Below are positions 55,672 to 64,000 of a DNA stretch of 64,000 nucleotides, in pieces (positions within the stretch are counted from its first letter, which is position 1; each line of letters opens with the position of its first letter). A program made the position numbers and the translations under genes. The stretch covers positions 62,001 through 126,000 of the forward strand of contig CAWHQZ010000023.1 in assembly GCA_963831645.1 (NCBI GenBank), in the 5' to 3' direction. The notes beneath the pieces are model-generated. The model worked only from the letters and a program-made list of their open reading frames with translations. It had not been told where the DNA came from and did no database searches. The stretch comes from CAWHQZ01 sp963831645 (lineage in GTDB: Bacteria > Pseudomonadota > Alphaproteobacteria > Rhizobiales > Aestuariivirgaceae).

Positions 55672-57018
55672 ATGTCCGTGCCGGCAGGTGTAAAGTACGC
55701 CATCATCGGTGCGGGAATTCATGGTTTAAGCACGGCCTACCACTTGGCATTGAGGTTGAAGGAGACCGGTCGCGGGTCTGGCCGCGACATCCTGGTGCTG
55801 GACAAGACGGCGATCGCAGCCGGTGCTTCCGGAATTGCCTGTGGCGTCGTTCGCAACAACTACTTCCAGCCGGCCATGCGGGAACTCATGGCCCACTCGG
55901 TGGGCGTGTGGGAAAGCGATCCCCGGGCCTACAGCTACCATCCCGTCGGCTACATGCAGATTTCTCCCGAAGTGATGCACGAGGGCTGCGCTTCGATCTT
56001 CGAGCAGCAGCGAACCATCGGCTATCCCTCGGTGTTCGTCGAGGGCGAAAAGAACTCGATGAAATACATGAAGGGCCTGTTCGAGGACTGGCAGGCCAGG
56101 GGCATCACCACCGTGCTGCACGAGAAGAAGGGCGGCTACGCGAACAATACAGCTTCCATGTACGGCCTCGCTGCGAAGGCGGAGGACGCAGGCGTCCGTA
56201 TCTTGACCGGGGTCGAGGTGACGGGCTTCGAATTCGGCTCCAACAGCCGTGCCGTCACCGGACTGCTGACCGACAAGGGCAGGATTGCCTGTGACTATGT
56301 CGTCGTGGCCGTCGGTCCATGGGTGAACAGGATTTGGAACCTGCTCGAGCTGCCGCGGACTGTTTCAATCAAGGCTCGCGACGGCGACCTGCACGAAGGC
56401 GTGCGCATGTGGAAATACTGGTGCCTGGAGGAGGGCACCCTCGGCGTCGATCCCAACATGCACAAGACCAACGACGGCAATATGCCGCCCGTCATTCACG
56501 TCGACACCGACGCTCCGCTCTACTCCGACGTCGACGGTTCACTGATCACCGATGAGCTGTGGGGTCTCTATTACAAGCCCGACTTCAGCTTCGGCGGCGT
56601 GCAGGGCGGCTCTTCGCCCTATGTGGTCGAGCAGGATCCGAACGATGTGAAGGTCGATCCCTATGGGCCCGCCAGCCCCGACTTCATCGTCGGCGAAAAC
56701 TTCGTGCATTCGTGGTGCTCCATGCTCGCCCATTGCCAGAAGCGTTTCGAAGGAAAGATCGGCATCTACAAGAAGGACGAAAAGTCGGGCGGTCTGGGAT
56801 GCTTTACCCCCGACAGCTTTCCGGTATTCGACGTGTTCCGCGACAACGTGTATGTCGTGGCCGATTCCAACCACGGCTACAAGATGCTCGGCGTCGGCAA
56901 GCTGGTGGCCCAGGAAATTGCCGGCGAGCGCTCAAAGCTGCTCGAGCCGTTCCGGTTTTCACGCTATGCGGAGGGCAAACTGCATCCGGTGTCAAAGAGC
57001 CCGTTCCCATGGAGTTGA
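55672..57018 (+). CDS. FAD-dependent oxidoreductase (DAO/sarcosine oxidase beta-like)
   Basis: 448 residues, intact. The N-terminal dinucleotide motif is KYAIIGAGIHGLSTAYHLAL, with VLDKTAIAAGASGIACG next and VYVVADSNHGYKMLGVGKLVA near the C-terminus. This is the DAO fold of sarcosine, dimethylglycine and N-methylglutamate dehydrogenases. It begins the operon with glnT and glxBCD, so an N-methylated amino acid, perhaps N-methylglutamate, is a likely substrate. The stop overlaps the glnT region. Confidence 0.87.
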   Translation: MSVPAGVKYAIIGAGIHGLSTAYHLALRLKETGRGSGRDILVLDKTAIAAGASGIACGVVRNNYFQPAMRELMAHSVGVWESDPRAYSYHPVGYMQISPEVMHEGCASIFEQQRTIGYPSVFVEGEKNSMKYMKGLFEDWQARGITTVLHEKKGGYANNTASMYGLAAKAEDAGVRILTGVEVTGFEFGSNSRAVTGLLTDKGRIACDYVVVAVGPWVNRIWNLLELPRTVSIKARDGDLHEGVRMWKYWCLEEGTLGVDPNMHKTNDGNMPPVIHVDTDAPLYSDVDGSLITDELWGLYYKPDFSFGGVQGGSSPYVVEQDPNDVKVDPYGPASPDFIVGENFVHSWCSMLAHCQKRFEGKIGIYKKDEKSGGLGCFTPDSFPVFDVFRDNVYVVADSNHGYKMLGVGKLVAQEIAGERSKLLEPFRFSRYAEGKLHPVSKSPFPWS

Positions 57019-58550
57019 AGAAGATGGCACTTCAGGAAGTTTCACGAGACCCCGTAAAGGGAGCGAAAATGCGAGTATCGACGGACTATGAAAAGTTCAC
57101 CAGCGCCCAAGGTCGCGCCGATCTCATCAAGCAGGTGCGCAGCAAGATCGATGAGCTGGGCATCGATTATCTCTACCTGCAGTTCGTCTCCGTCACCGGT
57201 CGCATCATGGGCAAGGGAATTCCCTCCGAGCACTGGGAGAACATCGCCAACGGCGGTTTCCAGCTGGTCTACGGCGCGACCGTCAATCTGTTCATGAATC
57301 GGCGCGGCGAGTATCTGGGCTATGGTCCCGAAGCCGCCGAGCTCGTCGGCGTTCCGGAACCCGAAACCTTCATGCAGTTGCCCTGGGACAAACGCGTGGC
57401 CCGGATGTTCTGCACGCTCTTCCGCAATCGCGAGGAAAAGGACAATCCCGGCGCCTTTTTGACTTCCGACTGCCGCGGCAATCTGCGCCGCATCCACGAT
57501 CAGTTCGAGAAGGACCATGGGCTGCACATGCGCCACGGAACCGAGCCCGAGATGATGTGGCTGAAGAAGGACGACGACGGCAATCCCGACGGCGGCTATT
57601 CCAAGCCCTACTGCTATCACATCGATCAGTTCGAGAGCCTGCGGCCGGTGTACATGCGGGTCATCGAGTACGGCCGCAAGATGGGCCTCGACATGATCCA
57701 GGGCGATCACGAGGACGCGCCCGGCCAGCTCGAGCTGAACTTCAACTACGACGACGCGTTGCGCACCGCCGACCGCCTGACCACCTACCGGCAGATCTGC
57801 GCGCAGGTGGCGCGCGAGTTCAACATCATCGCCTGTTTCATGTGCAAGCCGTTCATGGGTGTCTCGGCCAATGGCTGCCACCACAACATTTCGCTGTGGA
57901 AGGGCGGTAAGGACGAGTTCAAGGCGCTCGGCAACGATCGCAAGAAGCTGCCGGGCTTCGAGCACAATTACCTGTATCGTCGCGGCGGCAAGAACTCCTT
58001 CATGCCCGACACCGACGACGTGCAGATGCCCGGCAAGACCGGCCTTCACGTCATCGGCGGCATCGTCAAGCATCTGGCCGCCCTGACGGCGATCGGCTGC
58101 TCGACCGTGAATTCCTATCGCCGTTTGTGGGACACCGGCTTCTGGGCGCCGGTGTTCGCGGACTGGGGGTTTCAGAACCGGACGACCGGCCTGCGCGTCT
58201 CCGCTCCCGGCCGGTTCGAATATCGCGCCGTCGATGCCATGGTGAACCCCTATCTCATGGCCGGCGCCATCCTCAAGGCCGCCGACGACGGCATCCGGAA
58301 CAGGATCGATCCGGGCCAGCCCGAGGAGCGAAACATCTACGCCGCCATGGAGGCCGGCAAGCAGGTCCGGAGACTGCCCATGACGCTGGGCGATTCACTC
58401 GAAGCCTTGAAGAAGGATGAGGTCATCAAGTCGGCCATGCCGGGCGAGATGCACCGTCTCTATGATGAATACAAGCGCGACGAGTGGGAGCGATTCCTGC
58501 ATACGTCGACGGAATGGGACATCAACACCTATCTGAACTGCCTGCCGTAA
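57009..58550 (+). CDS. glnT: Type III glutamine synthetase-like enzyme (GlnT / gamma-glutamylmethylamide synthetase family)
   Basis: About 495-513 residues, intact. It has the N-terminal IDYLYLQFVSVTGRIMGKGIP, GTEPEMMW (metal Glu), DHEDAPGQLELNFNYDD (metal Glu), NGCHHNISLW (His), and FEYRAVDAMVNPYLMAG. The ATG at 57009 overlaps the upstream stop; ATG 57069 with AAGGGAG upstream is the more likely true start. It condenses glutamate with ammonia or methylamine. Linked to glxBCD and the FAD oxidoreductase, a methylamine/N-methylglutamate route is plausible. Confidence 0.87.
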   Translation: MELKKMALQEVSRDPVKGAKMRVSTDYEKFTSAQGRADLIKQVRSKIDELGIDYLYLQFVSVTGRIMGKGIPSEHWENIANGGFQLVYGATVNLFMNRRGEYLGYGPEAAELVGVPEPETFMQLPWDKRVARMFCTLFRNREEKDNPGAFLTSDCRGNLRRIHDQFEKDHGLHMRHGTEPEMMWLKKDDDGNPDGGYSKPYCYHIDQFESLRPVYMRVIEYGRKMGLDMIQGDHEDAPGQLELNFNYDDALRTADRLTTYRQICAQVAREFNIIACFMCKPFMGVSANGCHHNISLWKGGKDEFKALGNDRKKLPGFEHNYLYRRGGKNSFMPDTDDVQMPGKTGLHVIGGIVKHLAALTAIGCSTVNSYRRLWDTGFWAPVFADWGFQNRTTGLRVSAPGRFEYRAVDAMVNPYLMAGAILKAADDGIRNRIDPGQPEERNIYAAMEAGKQVRRLPMTLGDSLEALKKDEVIKSAMPGEMHRLYDEYKRDEWERFLHTSTEWDINTYLNCLP

Positions 58551-58590
58551 ATCGTTGCCGGCGAATGGCTGAGAGAGGAGTCACGGAAAC

Positions 58591-59527
58591 ATGTGCGGAA
58601 TAGCTGGCCTGATCCATCGCGACGGCGCCGGCAGCATCGGCCACGAGATGACGGCGATGCTGCAGTCGCTGAAGCATCGCGGGCCCGAATTCAACCGGCT
58701 ATGCAATTTACGGGACGCCCGGCCGTAACGAGCATGTGATGCGCTTCAAGGTCGCCGAGCAGGAGGACACCCGGCACGGCTTCGATATTCACGACGAGAT
58801 CAAGCGCCGGCGGGCCAAGGTCGAGGATCGCTTGCGGCAACTCGGCGTTACCGTGATCGATCGCGACGAGGCGACCGAATATGCTTTTCGCTATCGCATC
58901 CACTACGACGGCGACATGAAGAAGCTCGCCGACTACGTCGAGGACGTCGACGGCACCGAAATCCTTTCGATGGGCAATGCGCTCGAGCTGATCAAGGATT
59001 TGGGCGATGCCGGTCTGGTCGCGGGTCAATACAAGCTCAATGATTTCAAGGGCACGCACGGCATCGGCCACACGCGCATGGCCACCGAGTCCGATGTCGA
59101 CATCCGGTCCGCGCATCCGTATTGGGCCTACCCCTACAATGACATTGCGGTCGTCCATAACGGCCAGATCACCAACTACTGGCAGATGCGCCGTGACTAT
59201 GAACGCCGCGGCCATCGCTTCGTGTCGAACTGCGATTCGGAGCTGCTGGCGGTCTATACCGCCTACAATCTCGAGCACGGCGCCACCCTCGAGGACTCGC
59301 TGAAACAGTCGATCAGGGATATCGACGGGGTGTTTACCTATCTGGTCTCCACCAAAGACGAGCTCGGCATGGCCAAGGACACCATGGCGGCCAAGCCCAT
59401 GGTGCTGTACGAGAGCGACGATCTCGTTGCTCTGGCTTCCGAGGAAGTGGCGATCCGCAGCGTCATTCCCCACGAAATCGATACCTGGGATCCATATGAT
59501 GAGGAGGTGCGCGTGTGGCGGGCATGA
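58591..59527 (+). CDS. glxB: Class II glutamine amidotransferase (GlxB/MgsA-like, GltB1 domain), frameshifted
   Basis: About 311 residues. Cys2 (MCGIAGLIHRDG) is the N-terminal nucleophile after Met removal. Further motifs are LKHRGPDSTG, HGIGHTRMATES, VVHNGQITNYWQMRR and SNCDSELLAVY. One extra A in GAATTCA near 58690 (RGPDS) breaks the frame and creates a false early stop. It supplies the amidotransferase part of a glutamate-synthase-like enzyme split into three subunits, known as glxBCD in Sinorhizobium or mgsABC (N-methylglutamate synthase) in methylotrophs. GAGAGGAG precedes the ATG. Confidence 0.88.
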
Positions 59528-60373
59528 CGACAGCCGACAAGGACCATCTCTCCCATGAGATGGGAATGCATACCGAGGGGCTGCGCGGCCGCACTCAGCA
59601 GCGGTTCTTCGACGTCGCGGAGGAGCGGGTAGGTTTCAGCTATCCCGACGCGCCTGACGTCGATTTCAACAAGCGCGCCGAGATCGACGCGGAAAACATG
59701 AACACGCGGCAGATCAACGGAGCTTTGCGCGACCTGATGAAGCGCGGCTACGGCACCATCGTCGTGCGCAATCCGGGCTCGAAACACTCGCTGGCTGTGG
59801 GCATTCTCAATCGCCTCAATCTGATTTTCGAGGGTTCGCTCGGCTACTTTGGCTGCGGGCTGAATGACGGCCCCAATGTCCGCATCAAGGGCCGGGTCGG
59901 CTGGTCATGCGGCGAAAACATGATGGCCGGTACCATCGTCATCGAGAAAAACGCCGGCTCGCAGTTCGGCGCCGCCATTCGCGGCGGCGACCTCGTGTGC
60001 AAGGGTTCGGTCGGCTCGCGCACCGGCGTCGACCAGAAAGGCGGCTCCATCATCGTCGGCGGCGACACCGGGTCGTTCAGCGGTTTCATGATGCAGCGGG
60101 GGCGAATCGTGATCTGCGGCGATGCCGGCAAGAACCTCGGCGATTCCATGTATGACGGCACCATCTACATCGGCGGCGAACCGCGTTCGCTCGGCGTTGA
60201 CGCGGTGTGGTCGGAAATGCTGCCGGGCGATCGCCGATTGGCTACAGCGCAAGCTGAAGATGTATGAGCTGCTTCCCGAACGCGGGATCGGTCATTTCCG
60301 CAAGATCGTGGCCGGCAAACAGCTCTGGAACTACGACAATCTCGAGCCCAGCGAAAAGAAGCTCGTCCTCTAA
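59524..60373 (+). CDS. glxC: Glutamate synthase-like GXGXG-domain subunit (GlxC/MgsB, GltB3 domain), frameshifted
   Basis: About 282 residues. The right-handed beta-helix of the GXGXG type shows GYFGCGLNDGPNVRIKGRVG, EKNAGSQFGAAIRGG, KGSVGSRTGVDQKGG and CGDAGKNLGDSMYDG. An extra base near 60233 moves the frame; the true C-terminus is LKMYELLPERGIGHFRKIV to a TAA at 60371-60373. The ATG overlaps the glxB stop (ATGA). Confidence 0.86.
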
Positions 60374-60388
60374 GCACGGAAGTCTGTC

Positions 60389-61861
60389 ATGGCGCAAAAG
60401 AAGTCTCGAACGATTGCTGCGCGGCGGGGCGTGGCAATCAGCAAGGCCTCGGCGGTGAGGCCGAAGACCAGGGCAGTACCCGCGTCGCGCACCGCGAGCG
60501 GCCTTGCCGCGCTTTCCGGTTCACCGGCCGAAAGCCGGAAATACATCCTCGGACGTTCGCAGATCTTCACTCCGGAGGTGATCAACGACATTCACATCAA
60601 GTCGGAGCTTGGCCGCTACCGCATGCGCGGGTTCTCGCTCTTCAAGAAGATACCCCATTGGGACGATCTGACCTTCCTGCCGGGCACACTCACCCGGTTC
60701 GTCATCGAAGGATATCGCGAGAAGTGCGAGACGAGGACCATTATCGGCCCGCGCGCCAGGCGGCCCATGGTGCTCGATATCCCGGTTTACGTGACCGGCA
60801 TGTCGTTCGGGGCCTTGTCCTACGAGGCCAAGATCGCGCTCGCGCGCGGCGCCACCATGGCGGGCTCCGCCACCTGCTCGGGCGAGGGCGGCATGATCCC
60901 CGACGAACGCCGCTATTCGATGAAGTGGTTCTACCAGTGCATCCAGTCGCGCTACGGGTTCAATCCGCATCATTTGCGCCTTGCCGACGCCTGCGAGTTC
61001 TTCATCGGGCAGGGCTGCAAGGTCGGGCTTGGCGGCCATCTGATGGGCCAGAAGGTAACCGACCAGGTGGCGGAGATGCGTTCGCTCCCCGCCGGCATCG
61101 ATCAGCGTTCGCCCGCCCGGCATCCTGACTGGCTGGGGCCCGACGATCTGGCGCTCAAGATTCAGGAAGTCCGTGAGGCGACCGACTGGCAGATACCGAT
61201 TCAGCTCAAGCTCGGCGCGGCCCGCGTCTATGACGATGTGCGCATGGCGGTGAAGTGCGATCCGGACTCGATCTACATCGACGGCATGGAAGGCGGCACG
61301 GGCGCCGGCCCGCACGTCGCCACGGAGGACACCGGCGTCCCGGGCATCGCCGCCATTCGCGAGGCGCGCCGGGCGATCGATGAGCTCGGAAAGAGGGGCG
61401 AGATTTCGCTGGTCTATGCCGGCGGCATTCGCAACGGCGGCGATGTGGCCAAGGCGCTTGCCCTTGGCGCCGACGCCATCGCGCTCGGCCACTCCGTACT
61501 GATGGCGCTCAACTGCAACAAGCATCTGCCGGGCATCACCGACTACCCCGCCGAGATCGGAGTCGAGGCGGGACATTGCTATCATTGCCACACCGGGCGC
61601 TGTCCGGTCGGCGTGACCACCCAGGACCCCGTTCTGCGGCGCCGACTCGATCCCGACAAGGCGGCCGAGCGCGTCTACAATTTTCTCCATACCCTGACGA
61701 TGGAAGCCCAGCTTCTGGCGCGCGCCTGCGGCAAGACGAACATCCATTCGCTCGAGCCGGAAGACCTCGCCGCACTCACCATGGAGGCTTCCGCCATGTG
61801 CAAGGTTCCGCTGGCCGGAACCAACCACACGGTCGGTGTCGAGGACTACCACAAATATTGA
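60389..61861 (+). CDS. glxD: FMN-binding glutamate synthase-like subunit (GlxD/MgsC, GltB2 domain)
   Basis: 490 residues, intact. It has PVYVTGMSFGALSYEAKIAL, GSATCSGEGGMIPDERR, QLKLGAARVYDDVR, IDGMEGGTGAGPHV, YAGGIRNGGDVAKALALGADAIA for FMN binding, and the Fe-S cysteines in HCYHCHTGRCPVGVTTQDP. It is the synthase core of the GlxBCD complex. A basic N-terminal extension of about 30 residues precedes it. Confidence 0.91.
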   Translation: MAQKKSRTIAARRGVAISKASAVRPKTRAVPASRTASGLAALSGSPAESRKYILGRSQIFTPEVINDIHIKSELGRYRMRGFSLFKKIPHWDDLTFLPGTLTRFVIEGYREKCETRTIIGPRARRPMVLDIPVYVTGMSFGALSYEAKIALARGATMAGSATCSGEGGMIPDERRYSMKWFYQCIQSRYGFNPHHLRLADACEFFIGQGCKVGLGGHLMGQKVTDQVAEMRSLPAGIDQRSPARHPDWLGPDDLALKIQEVREATDWQIPIQLKLGAARVYDDVRMAVKCDPDSIYIDGMEGGTGAGPHVATEDTGVPGIAAIREARRAIDELGKRGEISLVYAGGIRNGGDVAKALALGADAIALGHSVLMALNCNKHLPGITDYPAEIGVEAGHCYHCHTGRCPVGVTTQDPVLRRRLDPDKAAERVYNFLHTLTMEAQLLARACGKTNIHSLEPEDLAALTMEASAMCKVPLAGTNHTVGVEDYHKY

Positions 61862-61879
61862 AGCTGATCGGAGAACGCC

Positions 61880-62294
61880 ATGGCCGGCACAAGCTACAAA
61901 GGCTCGGAAATCAGGTCGGTCGACCAGTTCATCAAGGACAAGGCCGGGCTTTCGTCATCACGCGAGAAGGAGATCGGCCAGCACATCGGCTATCGCTATG
62001 ACGTCAATCTGCTGCCCGACTACACCAGGCTCACACCATTCCTCAGAAGCTACCTGGAATTCATGGGCTGGGACGATCTCAACTGGCTCGAGGATGTCCA
62101 CATGGGCTATGAGGATGGCCTGCCCGCCATCTTCGACCGTAATGTCAACGGCTGGGTGCGCATCCCCAGGAATGTGAAGCTGCCCGGACAATCAGCAGGA
62201 TCGCGACATGCTGGCGCGTGAGCTGCTGATCCGTTTCCAGATGTCGCCGAAGCACCCGATGGTCGAGCTGAACGAGGCCTACCGCAAGGTTTGA
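61880..62294 (+). CDS. Small conserved protein at the end of the glx operon, frameshifted
   Basis: About 137 residues when one inserted G near 62185 is removed. It reads SVDQFIKDKAGLS, QHIGYRYDVNLLPDYTRL, LEFMGWDDLNWLEDVHMGYE and ends DMLARELLIRFQMSPKHPMV, then ELNEAYRKV. No signal peptide and no membrane span. It is 18 bases behind glxD with its own GGAG-type site, so it is probably part of the operon. No known function; it looks conserved rather than random and may be an extra subunit. Confidence 0.6.
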
Positions 62295-62383
62295 ACGGGG
62301 ATCTCTACTCGTGATCAGCCACGTGTTGGCCGCGGCTATCGAATTCACACCTCTTTTCAGGGCTCGCGAAAACCACGCCACCT

Positions 62384-62545
62384 CCGTCATACCAGCGAAA
62401 GCTGGTATCCCGCTTTGAAGCGCCCGCAAGCGGAAAGGCCATAAGCGGGATTTCGGCGTGCGCCGGAACGACGAAATGGGTAGAGCGGCGGGACGTTGGA
62501 GTTCGCGCCGGCATATGCAGAAGAGATGTGTGAAGGGTGCAGCGA
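62384..62545. repeat. Palindromic repeat family A, copy 3
   Basis: ACCAGC-GAAA-GCTGGT, a CCGCAAGCGG hairpin, CGGCGTGCGCCGG, and the same 65-base tail as copy 2 at 23402. It fills most of the gap between the glx operon and the hypothetical gene. Nothing else is visible there. Confidence 0.75.
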
Positions 62546-62582
62546 AATGAATAGAAGGATCGCAAGCAGAGTGGAACGATGC

Positions 62583-63170
62583 CTATCGAAAACTCTGAGG
62601 TGAATGCTCCGGCCAGGGGTCTGCCTTGGCGCTCTTCCAGGTAGGCTTGAACGCCAGCACTTCGGCGCCATTCGGTACTTCCGGGTTGAAGATGCGGTTG
62701 TGCCACCAGGTCGCCTGGTAGGCCGGGTCGCTAGCGCGCAGCCGCCGGACGCGGCATGACAACGTGAAACGCTGGGAGAATTGCTCGAAGTCGAGAAGGC
62801 ATGATCTTGCGGCGAGGAATGCCCGGGCCGTTCTCGATTGTGCGGCGAACAGCGCCGTCATCTCGTCGGAGAAAAGCTCGGGCGTCTGGTAGAGCTCGTC
62901 CGCCAGGTATTTGAGTCCCGCTTCGTATACCGCTCGCGGGTCGTTGTTGCGTGCGACCTGAAACTTAAGGAATGCCGTGCTTTGCTGTGGCGAGCCTGGC
63001 ACCAGCAGCACCGTCATCGCGGCCATGAGTTCAGCGCCAGACCGCGTCAGCGCGTGCGGTCGTGCACCGGGAGGCGGCACGCCGCCGTGGTTCCGGTATG
63101 CCATCTGCCGGATGCGGCACTGCCATCCGAAAAACTGCCGGCGAAGTTCGGCGTCTGCCATCCGCTTCAT
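62583..63170 (-). CDS. Conserved-looking hypothetical protein
   Basis: About 195 residues from ATG 63170 (MKRMADAELRRQFFGWQCRI). The body is helical, rich in Arg and aromatic residues, with KYLADELYQTPELFSDEMTALF and a C-terminal YQATWWHNRIFNPEVPNGAEV. An in-frame ATG at 63260 would add 30 residues that look less protein-like. It is divergent from the acyl-CoA dehydrogenase. I do not recognise the family and see no catalytic motif. Confidence 0.55.
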   Translation of the reverse strand: MKRMADAELRRQFFGWQCRIRQMAYRNHGGVPPPGARPHALTRSGAELMAAMTVLLVPGSPQQSTAFLKFQVARNNDPRAVYEAGLKYLADELYQTPELFSDEMTALFAAQSRTARAFLAARSCLLDFEQFSQRFTLSCRVRRLRASDPAYQATWWHNRIFNPEVPNGAEVLAFKPTWKSAKADPWPEHSPQSFR

Positions 63171-63317
63171 GATCCGGTGCCCGTCGAGCCAGCGCGAAGC
63201 AAAGGCTTTGACAAATTGGTCTGCGATTGGGCAAATACCGGCTTGGATTGGTATGCGCAAGCGCTGCTTCCATGACGGACGACAAGAGCGCGCGGCAAGT
63301 GGTCAGGGAGACTTCAG

Positions 63318-64000
63318 ATGTCGCAGAAAAAATGGGGGAAAGAGGACTTCTGGGGCCTCGGCTTCGAGTACGATCCGCAATGGCTGCTCAACGAACAGCA
63401 GAAGGATCTGCAGGCAGCTGATCGCGCTCTGCGAGAACGAGATGCGCGACAACGCCATCGAGAGCGACAAGAAGCTGCTCTATCCCGCGCAAGAATTTCC
63501 AGATCCTGGCCAAGCACGGCCTGCTCGGCCTGCTCGTGCCGAAGGAGCTGGGCGGCATGGGCGAGAACCATGTCTGCGCCGCCATGGTGGTCGAGACCAT
63601 CGCCCGCTACGGCTGCCCGTCGACCGCCATGTGCTACACCATGCATATCGGCGCGGTCGCGGCCGCGCTGTTCCGCCACCACGACAGCCAGCCGCATGCA
63701 GGACATCATGCGCCGCATCGACAAGGACTGCCTGGTCGGCACGCTCTCCTATTCCGATCCCGAGACCGGCTCGCATTTCTGGTATCCGATTTCCTCCGGC
63801 GCGGAGAAGGTCGAGGCGGCTGGAAGGTGCGCAAGAAGGCCTCCTGGACCACCTCGGGCGGCTTCGCCGACTGGTACATCGTGCAGACCACCAGCCCGAA
63901 TTTCGGCGGCAACTACTCCGACCTCTCCTGCTTGCTGATCCTGGGCAACGAGGTCAAGGCCGAGCCCGCGAAGTGGGACGGCCTCGGCCTGCGCGGCAAC
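63318..64000 (+). CDS. Acyl-CoA dehydrogenase, N-terminal part (cut by window end, frameshifted)
   Basis: About 225 residues of the N-terminal and middle domains: ILAKHGLLGLLVPKELGGMG, YGCPSTAMCYTMHIGAV, GTLSYSDPETGSH and KASWTTSGGFADWYIVQTT. Bases appear inserted near 63418, 63489 and 63699, and one G is missing near 63828. The FAD-binding C-terminal domain and catalytic Glu lie beyond the window. GGTCAGGGAGACTTCAG precedes the ATG. Confidence 0.85.

Overview
The window is proteobacterial chromosome in two parts. Bases 1 to about 14,050 are extremely GC-rich and hold a myo-inositol/sugar catabolism and uptake locus. From about 14,050 to 64,000 the composition is lower and resembles Hyphomicrobiales (Rhizobiales-type Alphaproteobacteria): paired DUF1127 genes, glnT-glxBCD, a Sinorhizobium-like phnW-phnA-phnY set, and classic intergenic palindromes of the kind that translate as 'IPAQAGI' or 'SPARGE'. 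The change falls at a palindromic repeat inside a truncated lutB gene. It is either an island border or an assembly join.

Layout. 1-606: tail of an unidentified gene. 641-10319 (minus): lipoprotein, mmsA/iolA, two SDRs, a LIV-type permease, a Tat-exported binding protein, an NAD-dependent dehydrogenase, an IolC-DUF2090 fusion and an RpiR regulator, probably one transcript. 10434-13544 (plus): LivM, LivG, LivF and an odd fourth ABC ATPase, divergent from a shared operator at 10335-10370. 13541-15690: fused fragments of lutB, a Gp37/Gp68 (DUF5131) gene, a patatin-like phospholipase and the C-terminus of a CD-NTase; the last two look like a wrecked CBASS defence operon. 15790-20250: small island bounded by two diverged ~190-bp repeats, each with a LexA-type GAAC-N7-GAAC box, holding a HigB/HigA-like pair, a zeta-toxin fragment, VPLPA-CTERM genes and an IS5-family element inserted in the second repeat.

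20277-33281: persulfide dioxygenase-rhodanese fusion; C1/corrinoid demethylation genes (RACo-like activator, methyl-THF methyltransferase, virulence-factor-family partner, MttB-like methyltransferase); DUF1127 pair; Popeye-domain protein; cytochrome P450; amidase; family 5 binding protein. 33351-36510: IS4-family element inside a palindrome, a DUF559 endonuclease bordered by the same palindrome family, and an IS110-family transposase. 36940-45761: CoA-transferase, a PotDABC-type transporter, an MFS pump and a BTAD/TolB/TPR regulator. 46129-51984: 2-aminoethylphosphonate degradation (phnW, phnA, phnY) followed by a Na/Pi cotransporter cut and fused to a cut phosphodiesterase. 52100-54729: metallo-hydrolase, PhyH dioxygenase and EamA transporter. 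54762-62294: GntR regulator and a methylamine/glutamate-type operon (FAD oxidoreductase, type III glutamine synthetase, glxB, glxC, glxD, small conserved gene). 62583-64000: hypothetical gene and the start of an acyl-CoA dehydrogenase.

Many conserved genes are interrupted by single-base frameshifts. Among those I resolved by hand, more than 30 are one-base insertions and four are one-base deletions, mostly in runs. This looks like residual single-molecule sequencing error rather than decay, so such genes are given as one CDS spanning the shifts. Genes whose conserved ends are actually missing are given as pseudogenes. No tRNA, rRNA or CRISPR array was seen.
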